This document shows, in pieces, positions 11,587 through 22,224 of a stretch of DNA of 64,000 nt. Position numbers and translations under genes: made by a program. This stretch comes from Anniella stebbinsi (taxonomy: Eukaryota > Chordata > Lepidosauria > Squamata > Anniellidae): positions 106,300,609 through 106,364,608 of the forward strand of contig JARDYH010000003.1 in assembly GCA_029215795.1 (NCBI GenBank), written 5' to 3'. A model generated the notes under the pieces. The model was given only the letters and a program-made list of their open reading frames with translations, searched no databases and was not told the DNA's origin. How positions within the stretch are numbered: the first letter of the stretch is position 1; every line of letters begins with the position of its first letter.

Positions 11587-13114
11587 CTGAAAAGCACATT
11601 CGAAAATTAGCAAGCACAACACAGGCAATTCACTGCCTTATTGCAAGAGCTTTTCACTTAACCAGAACGACTGACTTAGAGCTTGAATAATTAACTTTGA
11701 GCTTGAGTACATGTGAAATTGACCCAGTTAAGCAACGGGTGAAATCAGACCGCAGAATCCCACTGACGTATCGTCTTGGTTGCTGGATCATAAGAACAAC
11801 TCAACATCGTTCCAGACGCTAGGGGGTAATAGAGGATCTCCTTTAGCCTGATCAGTTCCTAGTTCCAGCTCCCAATCCTTCTTCTTCCTCCTCCTTCCTC
11901 TGCCTCCCCAACAGTGCCGTGCCGTCTCTCCAGCGAGGGAGCAAGTAACCCTATCTCATGCCTTCACTTATTTACTCACACAGCTTTAGGGGGTGCTTGC
12001 GATTAACCAGTATTAGATAGCCTTCTCTGATGATGTGCATACAGAGAAAGTCAGTTGATTTTAACTTCTTCTGAACTGGCGCTAGCCTGCGTTTATTGCC
12101 TCAAATACTAAATGTTATATTGCTGTGCTTTCTCTGTTACGTCACTCTCCTGTAAGTCACATCAGAGTTTCCAACACTAGTGCTGCACAATTCCAAGATA
12201 CTCAGGGAGTGCCAGAAGGTTTAGGAAGAAATGTCATCTCTGTTTGCATTCCCCCCCCCCCCCATACCTGCATAGATTTAAGGCTTCTATGTGGGTGTAG
12301 CCTAAACCCAAGACGTATAGCCTGAGCTTTCCTAAATCTTTGACGGAGACACCCAACATCTCATGCTTGAATTCTCCAACCAGCAGTGAATGTTGGTGGA
12401 TTCCCACAGACATTCTACTAGGAGGAACATGAACTCCGCTGGCCCAATTCCACACACAGCAAAATCTGGTGGCTACTTGCCCTTAAACTGTAATGTAGCT
12501 GGCCCCAGTGTTTAAAACACAAGATAATCTGTCATAAATAATCTCTGCAGACATTGTTACGGCCCTTTGAAGAAGGTCTAAGAATAAAGCAAGAGGCCAA
12601 AACGCTTTTCACCAATAAATTTGTTTACAGCATCCTGAGGCTGTTCTTTCCCGTTGTGAATACTTTCAGGGGGGATTTGCATATCTCTACAAACTCCACA
12701 ATTCTATCAGAATCTGGTCTTTTTGAACATGCTACCTTGCTTCGCAGCTTAAGTGTGTTCTTATGCTCATTTGAAAAGTGGCAAGATTTTATAGGTGTCC
12801 ACACATACCAAGGTCAGCAACACAAAGGGCTGGTTCAGACATGCTGCTCTCCAGTACACAACAAAGCTGGGACGGTGTCTGAATGGGAGGGGCCATAGCT
12901 CAGTAGTGCAGCACATATGCTTTGTATCCAGAAGTTCCCAAGTTCAGCCTCAAACCTCTTTGAATTAGAATATCCCAAGGTAGATGGTTGAGAACGACTC
13001 CTCTGCCTGAACCTTTGGAGAGCTGTTGCCAGTCGCAATACATAATGGACCAGTGGCCTTAAATCTGTACAAGGCCCCTTCATCTGGGCAGTGGGCATAA
13101 TGATGGCTACTCAC
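11587..13114. other. FBLN1 intron 12
   Basis: This intron contains a tRNA-like SINE near exon 12 (12,885-13,090) and a run of 13 C at about 12,250-12,262. The rest is unrecognised single-copy sequence. No additional exon is seen. Confidence 0.6.
12885..13090 (+). mobile_element. tRNA-derived SINE
   Basis: The head gggccatagctcagtagtgc is tRNA-like with box A, followed by a degraded box B (gttcccaagttcagcctc) and the body tgcctgaacctttggagagc, tgttgccagt and ggaccagtggcct. It is the same family as 16,963-17,150. It ends only about 25 bp from the donor side of exon 12. Confidence 0.8.
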
Positions 13115-13234
13115 CTTCACATGTGATCCCATCTATGTCACTAAGCTGGTAGCCCCTCCGACAGTAGCACTGATAGGAGCCATATACATTGGCACACTCT
13201 TGGCTACAGGGATTACTTTCGCATTCATTCAGGT
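13115..13234 (-). CDS. FBLN1: FBLN1 exon 12: calcium-binding EGF module 7
   Basis: This 120-bp exon has acceptor ttccag and donor GTGAGT, phase 1 at both ends. It encodes [20 protein letters not shown] and then [20 protein letters not shown]. The stretch from [11 protein letters not shown] to GYQLSD is almost unchanged from human fibulin-1 EGF 7. Six cysteines and the calcium-binding start are present. Confidence 0.98.
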
Positions 13235-13317
13235 CTGGAATCAACAAAAATGCATGAACGCAAAGCAATATCGTTGACCCGGCTTTGATCCTATTCACTA
13301 TGAACGCCATTCATTTA

Positions 13318-13440
13318 ATTTAATAAAATTCTATTCATATCCCATCATTCCTCCAAGGAGCTCAAGGCTTCTCCCCAGGCTCCCACCCATTTGATTCTCA
13401 CAACAACCCTACGAGATAGGTTAAGCTGAGAAATACACCA
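13318..13440 (-). mobile_element. SINE/LINE 3' tail fragment
   Basis: The string tcacaacaaccctacgagat then aggttaagctgag is the reverse complement of the 3' half of the Sauria-type SINE at 18,488. Upstream aaggagctcaaggc and atcccatcattcctcc fit the same tail. Confidence 0.65.
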
Positions 13441-13784
13441 CTGTCTTATCTGACACTGGGCAGTATCCAACGGTGTTGTTCTGCAAACTCAAATAGTGCC
13501 AGCAGAGCTTTGCCAAATCTCTCCATTAGGCAAGCGCTTGTTTAACTGGTTGCACAACTGCAGCTGGGCAAACATAACTTCAGTTAGATTCTCCTCTTCT
13601 GCATAGTTTGGGACCCGATTTCTGCTAGCGCAATATCATGACACAGGTGGATAATGCCCTCTAACTATTACACCACACTGGCTTGCAGTCCTAGACAGGC
13701 TTCCTTGGATACAAGTTCCATTAAACTCAATGGGGCTTGCTTTAAAATAAACATGTACAGGATTTCACTGCAAAGGTTGCAACT

Positions 13785-14140
13785 AGGCGCGTCATCAGAC
13801 AGGTGGATTTTCACATTTCTCTTCCGTCGCTATGGCCTCTGGTTGCTGCCGTCCCACAATAGCAACGGTCTCTTTGCACGGGGAGAGAAAGAGGAAGCAG
13901 CAACGGCCACGTGGGCCATTCATGGGCCATTGATATCACGCCACTTTTCCTGCACACAGCAGGAAATGGCGGCACATTCCATTTTTTTTTTTAAAAAAGA
14001 TGGATTAAGAGGGGTCTATTTTGCGACAGAAAACCAAGCGGACGGAGCGTGAGGCAGACGTCATCATCTAAAGGACAAGTGAACATCCGTAAGTGGGCAG
14101 TAGCGAGCATGCCATAAAATGCTAATCTGATGACGCTCTA
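13785..14140. mobile_element. DNA element with GCGTCATCAGA ends
   Basis: The left end ggcgcgtcatcagac matches the inverse of the right end atctgatgacgct. A CTA triplet stands on both outer sides, a possible 3-bp target duplication. The interior is moderately CpG-rich, without a plausible gene. It lies about 30 bp from the exon 11 donor. Confidence 0.6.
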
Positions 14141-14169
14141 CGCTGAACTTGTGATGAAGAGCATCTTAC

Positions 14170-14295
14170 CTTCACATGACCTCCCATCAGCTGAAAGTTT
14201 GAAACCCATTGTACAGCTACAATAATAAGACCCAGCCGTGTTTTCACATTTGTGAGCACACAGACGACCAGGGTACCGTCGACATTCATTCACAT
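14170..14295 (-). CDS. FBLN1: FBLN1 exon 11: calcium-binding EGF module 6
   Basis: This 126-bp exon has donor GTAAGA and is phase 1 at both ends. It encodes [20 protein letters not shown] and then [20 protein letters not shown], ending CE. The RYPGRLC and GF-LS-DGRSCE blocks match fibulin-1 EGF 6. A DNA element with inverted ends (about 13,785-14,140) lies about 30 bp downstream of the donor. Confidence 0.97.
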
Positions 14296-16244
14296 CTATG
14301 AAGATAAATAAGTCACTATGAAGATTTCTGTTTATACTCACAGAGAAAGACATAAATCAGGTTCTTTAAAAATAGATTTGTCAACATCATCTGAATGATT
14401 CAAACAATATTATGGCTTCGGATTGATCATTTCATCCTGCCTTCAGCTTAGTGGGATAGTAGTTCTAAGTTTGGCCCTGTACCTTACTTGTATTGTAGGA
14501 AACTTGGATCACATCAGGCCATAATAACAGGGCACTCCTTTCTGTGCCAGCGCCAGCATCCAGTGGCAGTATGGGAAGGGATGACATGATCAGCATAGCC
14601 TCACATGACCAGAGCATCATATGTCACTGAAGCAACATGGGACCAAACCGTAAGAACATAAGAAGAGCTGGGGTGGATCAGAGGCTTATCCAGTCCAACA
14701 TTCTCTTCCCACCGTGGCCAAGCAGATATCCAAGGGAAGCTGAAATGAGGGTTCTCATGGTCCTCAGCAACTGGTATACTGGAGGTAATGTTTAGCTATC
14801 AGGACTAGTCGCCATTCATAACTTTTCTCTCCATAGAATACCAGAGCTTTTGGGCTGGCTCCCCCCCCCCCCCGCCAAATTGCCGCCCCACTCTCAGGGG
14901 CATTTTGGAGATTTTTTTAAGAGGGGCGTTTTTTAAGGGTTTATGGGGTGGGCAGACTAACCATTGCTAGCAGGGACATAGTGGCCTCCACCCCCTTTTT
15001 ATTTTGAAACAACAAGGGGCTCTCTCAGTAACTGCCACCTCCCCCTGCCCCCAGAATACTTGATATGCAGCATCATTCCAGGTCATTCAGGACATTCAGC
15101 TGTCACAGGAAATGCCGTTCAATAGAGAGGACCAGCATTTTTTTTAATGGCAGCTGCCATTTCTTCCTGTGAAATTCCCAGGGACAATGCTGTGTTTGGG
15201 GCATTCTGGGGAGAAATGAGAACTAACAGCTGGCTGCTGCTGAGAGGAACTCTGTGTCATAATATTTAGAATTTTAAAGAGAGAAAAAACCACACTGTTG
15301 CCACAGTCCCAAACCCTTTAAAACTCCTTACAACAAAATAAATTTTAAAAAATCCCCCAATTTCATCCTCTTTTCTCGCAAGAATTTTATAAGCCTAACA
15401 TGTTCTAAGAAAGAGATCTTCCTAAAATGTTAGTGTTACCGCCACTGTGAGACTTTAGGATAGAGAAGGTTAAAAAAAGGTAAAATAGAAAAATATTTTA
15501 AATGTATATTTAGCACCATTTGAAAAAGAAAAAAGAAAAAAAGAACGAAAGCAAATTTAATACTGCAATCCTATACATGTCTATTCAGAAGTAGGGCCCA
15601 TGGGTTGGATTCAGATGACATGCCATGGTTTGTCATGTGTTATTTAACCCATGCTGAGCCTGAGGGCATCAGTTTGCATATGCAACCCCAGTATGGAGAT
15701 TGTCATGTGAACCCAGCGAGTGTGGGTTATGCAAAGCTTGTTTAATGCTTACTGGGCTCTCATGACACAACAACCCCCAAGTGGTGGTTACATGTTCAGA
15801 ATGGCAGCTGCACATCACAGCCTCACCATGGGTGTTGTGATGGGCAAACAGGTAAGTTACTCCCAGGTAAGTGTTTATAGGGTTGAAACCTATCTGTACA
15901 CTTTTTATGATTCTCTCCTATCATTAAAAACTGGAAAAATGACCATCTTTGGAAAAAGCTATTTCCATTAAAATGTAGAATGAATGGAACTGCAATGTCT
16001 AAACTAAAAGCCCTGAGAAAATAGATCAGCTGACTATTGCTAAGGATTTTTAAATTACCAAACTATCATCTATTTAAATTGTGGCCTAATACAAGCCATC
16101 AAACAAATCAAGAGATCCGCTGATAAGCAGAGCTGCACATATCTTCTTAGGAACAAAAGCAAACGTCAAAGGGTTGGAAAGCTGGAGTAAAGAGTTAGGG
16201 TGTGAAACTGCCGTATGAATGTGGAGCCAGTAAATGTCACTTAC
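14296..16244. other. FBLN1 intron 10
   Basis: This intron holds a dispersed repeat (14,645-14,770) and a split repeat with a DNA element (15,555-15,890). There is a C-rich run at 14,862-14,873. Positions 14,880-15,550 show only A-rich and simple stretches. Confidence 0.6.
15555..15890. mobile_element. Dispersed repeat interrupted by a DNA element
   Basis: The repeat halves ctgcaatcctatacatgtct (left) and tactcccaggtaagtgttta (right) belong to one common squamate repeat. Between them, about 15,603-15,850, lies a palindromic sequence with ttggattcagatgacatgcc on the left and accatgggtgttgtgatggg on the right. Confidence 0.5.
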
Positions 16245-16373
16245 CAGAGCAAGATCTCGTAATTGTATCAAAATAGTAGCCAGCTCGGCACTCACAACGG
16301 TAGGTGCCAGGAGAATTGATGCAAGTGTGACCTTCTCCGCAAGGCTGGCTGGGTAGCAAACATTCGTCTACAT
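16245..16373 (-). CDS. FBLN1: FBLN1 exon 10: calcium-binding EGF module 5
   Basis: This 129-bp exon has acceptor ccccaag and donor GTAAGT, phase 1 at both ends. It encodes [20 protein letters not shown] and then [20 protein letters not shown], ending SCS. Calcium ligands and the C-x-N-x4-Y-x-C hydroxylation pattern are intact. It corresponds to fibulin-1 EGF 5, whose GYYFD block it keeps. Confidence 0.96.
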
Positions 16374-16962
16374 CTTGGGGAAGAGGAAAGGTTAGAAAAA
16401 CAGTGTGAGATGAAAGCGTAATAGGAAAAGATCAGCAGGCATTCTGTTCAACAATGTAAAATTAGGCTCTTGCCCAGAGACTTCGCACACTGTCTTCATT
16501 TGCATGTACTTCCCAACTCACCTCACAACTGTACATAGGCACAATACACCAAGAACATTTTCCAAAGAACCCCAATACTTAGTGGGTGCTTACGTGGTCC
16601 AGGGCTCTCTTAGTGGTGGCATCACAGTTATGGAATTCTTTGCCCAGAGATGCTTGCCTCATCAGTTCGCTATTTCCAAGGTGATACATAAAAACAGGAT
16701 TTCTTGGGAGGCCTTGGACTTTTGGAATGTAACCGGCTGCTGAATAACTTCCCGATTTTGGAGTTGTTCATGACCTGTCTGCTATTAGTTACTATAGCAA
16801 GACATTTTGTTTTATTATTCTAATTGTATTTATTTAGATCTATTTATAAGGCATTTCTATGCCACCATTCAGTCCGTAACAGGGTTGCTAATTTTATTAA
16901 GCATCTTGGAAGCATTCTCTGCTGAGGCTTTGTATAATAGAACGGATCCAAATTCAGGGGCT

Positions 16963-17150
16963 ATAGCTCAGCATGAAAGAGCACCTGCTTTGCATGCAGA
17001 AGGTTCCAGGTTTGATTCCCGGCTTCTCCAGGTAGGACAAGGAAAGGAGCCTGCCTGAAACCCTGGAAAGCCACTGCCAGTCAGTGCTGACAATACCAGG
17101 CTAGATGGACCAATGGTCGGACACAGTATAAGGCAGCTTTTTATGTTCGT
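16963..17150 (+). mobile_element. tRNA-derived SINE, well preserved
   Basis: The head ggggctatagctcagcatga carries a box A. Box B lies in ggttccaggtttgattcc. The body reads ggagcctgcctgaaaccctg and gccactgccagtcagtgctg, ending tagatggaccaatggtcgga and ataaggcagc. It is a polymerase III retroposon, not a tRNA gene, because the anticodon arm leads into non-tRNA sequence and no acceptor 3' half is present. Confidence 0.88.
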
Positions 17151-18487
17151 TATATATGTTCCCATTGGGTTACAGTTTTCACACTGAAAAATGTGCATTC
17201 CATTGAACAGTTTAGAGAATGGCACGAATTATCAAAGTCTTCCTCTGCTGGACACCACAGCTCAGACAGTGTTGTGCAAAGGCCTCCAAAAGGCTACTTT
17301 TAAAGTTCGAGCTCATTGTGCAGTGTGGCGTCACTACCCCCCCCCCCCCCAGTGTCGCTATCCGCAACTTCTCTTTCACTGCCAGCACCCTCTTCTTTTT
17401 TAAAAAAAGAGGGGAATTTAAACCTTCTTATTATTTATTTTTGTGCGTGAGTGTATATCACCAATCTATTAGCAACAACGGAGACCAAGAAAGTGTGGTT
17501 AAAATAACAAAGCAATATTGAAAACTTTGTTTATAAAGAAAAAGGTATTTAAATACAACTTATGGTTAAAGTTATTAAAATAAATATACCTCTCAACACC
17601 TCCCAGGGCAAACTAGCCCCTCCCCAAAAAAACCAAAGCCCCAATCCCCTAATCCTACCCCGGTGGAACCCCGTCCTTCTCTCCACCCTTTCTCCCTCTC
17701 CACTCCCTCTCCTTTATCCTCTCTCTCTCTCTCTCTCTCCCCTCCAAATAAAACAACCAATCAGACGACAACATTCAAACAGCTCAACTCCCCCTCCCCC
17801 CTGCTTACCATTGCCTGTAATAAAAAAAAGAATTGGCCAAAGCAAATCAAGCCCTGAAACAAACACTCAAAAACGTACAAATAAACAACAACAGAAAATG
17901 CCATTGTGTCACATGCAGCCTCTGAGCTATTCCATAGGGCACAGCTCAGGGAAGCCCTAGGGCCCCTAAAACAAGGGTGCTAATATGCAATCCTTGAGCT
18001 GGAACCGGGTGCAATTAAACTTTGGGAGTGTTTCCGTGTAACTGTAGGCAGAGATATTATTAGTCACTTGGGCTAGGGGAAGGCTTACAGAGAGTCTATA
18101 CAAGGGGATCCTGCCTAAGATTTAGCAGAGTCAAGCCTGGAGATTTCCTGGAGCTTGGTCACAAAAGCGGAGGTATTTACAAAGCTTGTCTTCCCATGGC
18201 CCAGAAAACTTCCTTGAGCTCGGCCCTATAGGCCAAATACTTTAGGAATTGTTGAACATTGGATCAGGTATTATTACATTTTAGATTATGTATTACATAG
18301 CCTTAAAAGACAGACTTTGGGGATTCTGAATATTTCCTTCTAGTATTCAGGATTAAAATGAAAAAGTGAAGATTGAGGTGTTTATTGACAGCTAACAAAC
18401 ATGATAAATAATGGAATTCCCATGTTCAGAAGCACTATATGCCACTTAGCACCACCGAGGTATTGAGCAGTAGGGGAGGCCATCACC

Positions 18488-18721
18488 ACCAGTGGTTAGA
18501 GTGTTGGACTGGGATGACTGGGGAGAACCAGGTTCAAATCCCTACTGAGCTATGAATCTCCCTAGGTGATCTTGGGCCAATCACTATATCTGACCTTAAT
18601 CTACCTTATAGGATTGTCATGAGGATAAGATGTGTATTGTCAGGGGAAGGCGGGTAAGAACCATGCATGCTCATGGGAGGAAAGATGGGATATAAATGTA
18701 ATGATTAATAAATAAATAAAT
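18488..18721 (+). mobile_element. Sauria-type SINE, full length
   Basis: It starts ccagtggttagagtgttgga with a tRNA-like head, box B aaccaggttcaaatccct, then gatcttgggccaatcacta, ttgtcatgaggataag and ggaggaaagatgggatataa, ending in (AAAT)n. This matches my recollection of the Sauria SINE found across squamates. It lies 45 bp downstream of the exon 9 donor, in antisense orientation to FBLN1. Confidence 0.85.
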
Positions 18722-18766
18722 CTAGCTGGGGCAGGACACTGGAGTAAATGGATGTTTGGTACTGAC

Positions 18767-18910
18767 CAACGCATCTTGTTCCTTCTTCATTAAGATGGTA
18801 GCCTCGCCCACAATTTGGCACATTCCTATGGCAAGCGTAAGAGCCATCCGTGTTGATGCATGTCTGCCCAGTGGGACAAGGAGTATTAGCACTCAAGCAT
18901 TCATTAATAT
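18767..18910 (-). CDS. FBLN1: FBLN1 exon 9: calcium-binding EGF module 4
   Basis: This 144-bp exon has donor GTCAGT and is phase 1 at both ends. It encodes [20 protein letters not shown], then [20 protein letters not shown] and NEEGTRCV. The [18 protein letters not shown] block is diagnostic for fibulin-1. The donor GTCAGT is weaker than those of its neighbours. A complete SINE lies about 45 bp downstream of that donor, inside intron 9. Confidence 0.98.
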
Positions 18911-19172
18911 CTGCAATAGGACAAACATTACATTAAAAAGGAAATGCTTCTCAATGTGCAAACACTTAAGGGGAGAAACGCTATCTTCAAAATTCTAACG
19001 GAAAACATTCCTTGGAAAAGGCACAGCATACGCAGCAGCAGCAGCAGCAACAACATAAATTGAGGACATTCTCGAGAGACAAAATGGAGGCAGCTATTCT
19101 CTCAGTACTGACTGGGTGGCTCAAGCACTTCCAAGTCAATGATAACTAGCTTTCAGGTGCAACATGCCTTAC

Positions 19173-19310
19173 CAATACAGTTGCCTAGCGCATCTTGTAT
19201 GAAGCCACTCCTGCACTGTTGCTTGGGTCGGCAACGGAAGGATCCTGGAGTATTCTGACAGATAAAATCGGGGAGGCAGTTATGAGTACCAGTCTCACAC
19301 TCGTCAATAT
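19173..19310 (-). CDS. FBLN1: FBLN1 exon 8: calcium-binding EGF module 3
   Basis: This 138-bp exon has donor GTAAGG and is phase 1 at both ends. It encodes [20 protein letters not shown] and then [20 protein letters not shown], ending ALGNCI. It is nearly identical to human fibulin-1 EGF 3. The calcium ligands D-x-D-E and the hydroxylation consensus C-x-N-x4-F-x-C are intact. Only 262 bp of intron separates it from exon 9. Confidence 0.98.
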
Positions 19311-20673
19311 CTGGTACGTCACAAAAGAAAGAATTTGTTAGCAGAAGGTCTTGTGGAGCCATCTTGTCATGCTTCAGACACAAGCAACATTTAAGCAGGT
19401 CAGACCAAATCTGTTTGCATTGAAAGGCTATCACGACACTGCAGGCTTAGGGCAGAAATGATCCAGCTAAAATTAAACACTTTGAAGACCATTCATTTCA
19501 TAGGGAGAAAGTTTAGCACACATTTGTTCTTTCATTGAATCAATGGAACTTAAAAATCCTCAACTTTCGCAGGACCACACCTAAAGTGATTTCTCCAGGA
19601 CACCCACAGCCATGTCCACAGTTGAGATGGAACCTGGACCCAAGCTTTCCAGGTCCAAGAACACTTTGTACTAGAACACACTGTATCGCTAAGCAATGAA
19701 TGTAAGAATAAATAAAAATAATTGATTCAAACTGATAACGCTCAAAAGAAATTCTGACTATAGAGATATTAATTTATATACAACATGTTTTACATTTGTA
19801 ATAGGACAAGAGTAACCCAGAAATTGGCAGGGCTGCACTGGAGTGAGCCTTCTGTACACTTGCCACTTCCACTTTGCATCTGGTTTCTCAAACAACTCAG
19901 GAACGCCCCTTTCCTTGATTGTGCGATGTGACATGCAAACCTGGGACTGTGGGACAACCAAGCTAAAGTTTTAACCCAGCAGCAAACTCTGAGTTCAAAC
20001 TCTGGGTTGTTTGTCCCTCAACCACCCAGAGTTCTGTATTTGTACGTTGCATCAAAGCGGTATGCATGCAGGCAGGCTACGTTCTCACTCACTGCTGGGC
20101 AGCCCCAACTAACTATGAGTTGTTTAACCCACAGTTCGTTATTACAAGTGAACCGGGCCATACTGTTGGGGACTTCCCCTTACTCCAGCTGGGAGGGAGA
20201 AGGGCTAAGAAGAGGGGGTTGCTGGGGAAGCTCCCTCTATCCATTGTTCCTCCACTACAAATTGAACTGTTGGGAAGTGGTAGGGTAAGGATGTAACACA
20301 ATGGTGCTTAGAGTACGCATTGTCAAATGCCTCATTTTGCCCTTTATGTGACAAGCATATTTGCTATGTATATATTGGGTCTTGCCGCAGTAAACATTCT
20401 GAAGTGTTTATGGCCACAAAATGGAGCTACAGCCTATCGGAGAGGCCCCGCACACATCTCCTAGAAGGTATGGAAACAAGTCTCCTCTTCCCACTTCAAA
20501 GCGTTTACCTCTGCAAACACCAACAGGTATCTGGCAGACACGCTTGCTGAATTTTGTGTGAACTGGTACTAACAGTTAAATTCAAGAAAGCAAGATGATT
20601 TATCATCTGTAACTGTTGTGCACTTGGGCAATGATCTACCTTTCTTTTTTCCTGGGGAAAATTCGAAGCCTAC
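19311..20673. other. FBLN1 intron 7
   Basis: This intron contains an imperfect palindromic element at about 19,925-20,175 (aaactctgggttgtttgtcc and tgagttgtttaacccacagt). The rest is unrecognised. No exon is seen. Confidence 0.5.
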
Positions 20674-20811
20674 CTTTGCAAAGATTGTTCTCAGTTAGTT
20701 CATAACCAGTTCCGCAACTTGTCTCGCGCTGACAGCGAAAAGATCCTAGCGTATTGATACAAATTTGTCCAATGCCACAAGAGTTGCTTGAAGTGATACA
20801 CTCGTTAATAT
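20674..20811 (-). CDS. FBLN1: FBLN1 exon 7: calcium-binding EGF module 2
   Basis: This 138-bp exon has donor GTAGGC and is phase 1 at both ends. It starts with DINEC, the calcium-ligand motif, and encodes [20 protein letters not shown], then [20 protein letters not shown]. The C-x-N-x4-F-x-C pattern is the consensus for asparagine hydroxylation in calcium-binding EGF modules. The CGTGYELTE block matches fibulin-1 EGF 2. Confidence 0.97.
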
Positions 20812-22224
20812 CTAGGAGGACATTAAGGTGAAAAGGTTTGAAACTGCAAATTCGTCAGACTGCCCCATCATCGGAAAGACAAGCTTCAAAGCGGTTGGAG
20901 GCAGCGAACAGCATGTATAATTAGGCCCTCAAAATAAACAAAAAGCAAAAAACAACACACAACCTTATTTCTGAAGTAATCTTTTAGAAAGAGAGAACAG
21001 CTGATTGTATTGCGCCAGCAGGAGCAGCAACCGCAGGTGCAACAGGAATTTAGCGGTTCTACAGGTAACCCCAGAAAAGAGCGGAAACGCACATTTTCAA
21101 ATCAGGGCAGGTCAGTGGAGCTCCCTTCTGCATTCAGTTATGTGACCCCAAACCGGCAGACTGTAACCAACATACAGGTTGAATACTTTACTGAGAACAA
21201 GACCTTAGCCTTGCATTAAACACAGTGATGCAAGATGCATCTACAATCTTCCTCTTCAATCCGCTCCGCTTCCATTTGTCTCTCTGAACTCATGCTGCAA
21301 GAGGAGGGAGTCTTCACGGAAACGCATTGAGAATCACGTTCAGCTTTTCTCCGCTTTTTCCTGAAACCGGCTTTGGTCCATCAGCAGCACACTAAGCTGA
21401 AAAAAGGGGACGATACCCCTTCGAAACCAAAGGCTTTCACAGGACACACTGCACTCTGAAATCTGCCTTACTTGGGGGTAGAGTCACACCAGTCAAAATG
21501 AACATCATCAATGAGAGGCTTAGTCCCCGCCCCTCCCCCTTTCCCCTGCTCAGAGACAGGAAATGTATTGTGTATTAGGCATCCAAGGAAAAGAGGCGGA
21601 GCTTTCCCCCCCCTTCATCCCATCCCTTCCGTGCATGTTTGCTCAGAAATAAGAATTAAATCTCACTCCCCTGCAGTGAATCTTTCATGTATCTTTACCT
21701 CCCAGCTCTGGAATCTTTAACTAAAACTCCCAGCTCCGACATCACCTTAAAGTGCGATAGTGATATTGTGCTACATTGCTACTGCGATACAAGTTGTAAA
21801 TCAAGTGGGAAAACAGCGGGAGGGAGAGGATGCAACTATGGCTGATTGCAGTAGTTCTAATGTGATGTAGAGCAGAGTAATAGTAAGTGAAAGACTAAAG
21901 AGCAGCAAGAAAGGGAGCAAGCAAGATTGCAATTGAGGGCCTTTTCAGTGGTGGCCCCTCAATAATGGAATGATCTCCCTGACGAGGCTCGCCTGGCACC
22001 AACGTTGTTATCTTTCCTCTTCTCCCAGGCTTTTAACAGCGTACGTTGAGGGTTTTGTTGTTGCTGTTCGACCCAAAATAGTTGTTTTTAAATGGATATT
22101 GTATTTATAACCAGTTTTTATGCTCTTCATGGTTTTAAATTTTGTATATCGGTTTTTTAATGTTCAATGTTTTTATTTTTTGTAAACCACCCAAAGAGCT
22201 TTGGCTATGGGGCGGTATATAAAT

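Larger units (their letters stand above)
13235..14169. other. FBLN1 intron 11
   Basis: This 935-bp intron is made largely of a SINE tail, a dispersed repeat (13,690-13,780: ttccattaaactcaatgggg), and an inverted-end DNA element. No exon is seen. Confidence 0.6.
16374..18766. other. FBLN1 intron 9
   Basis: This intron contains an old LINE-like remnant (about 16,590-16,870), a tRNA-derived SINE, a C run at about 17,336-17,350, a (CT)n run at about 17,720-17,738, and a Sauria-type SINE. Positions 17,820-18,470 are unrecognised. Confidence 0.6.

Noticed and set aside
16963..17040. Possible tRNA gene
   Set aside because: Box A and box B are present, but the sequence runs into a SINE body and the clover-leaf is incomplete.
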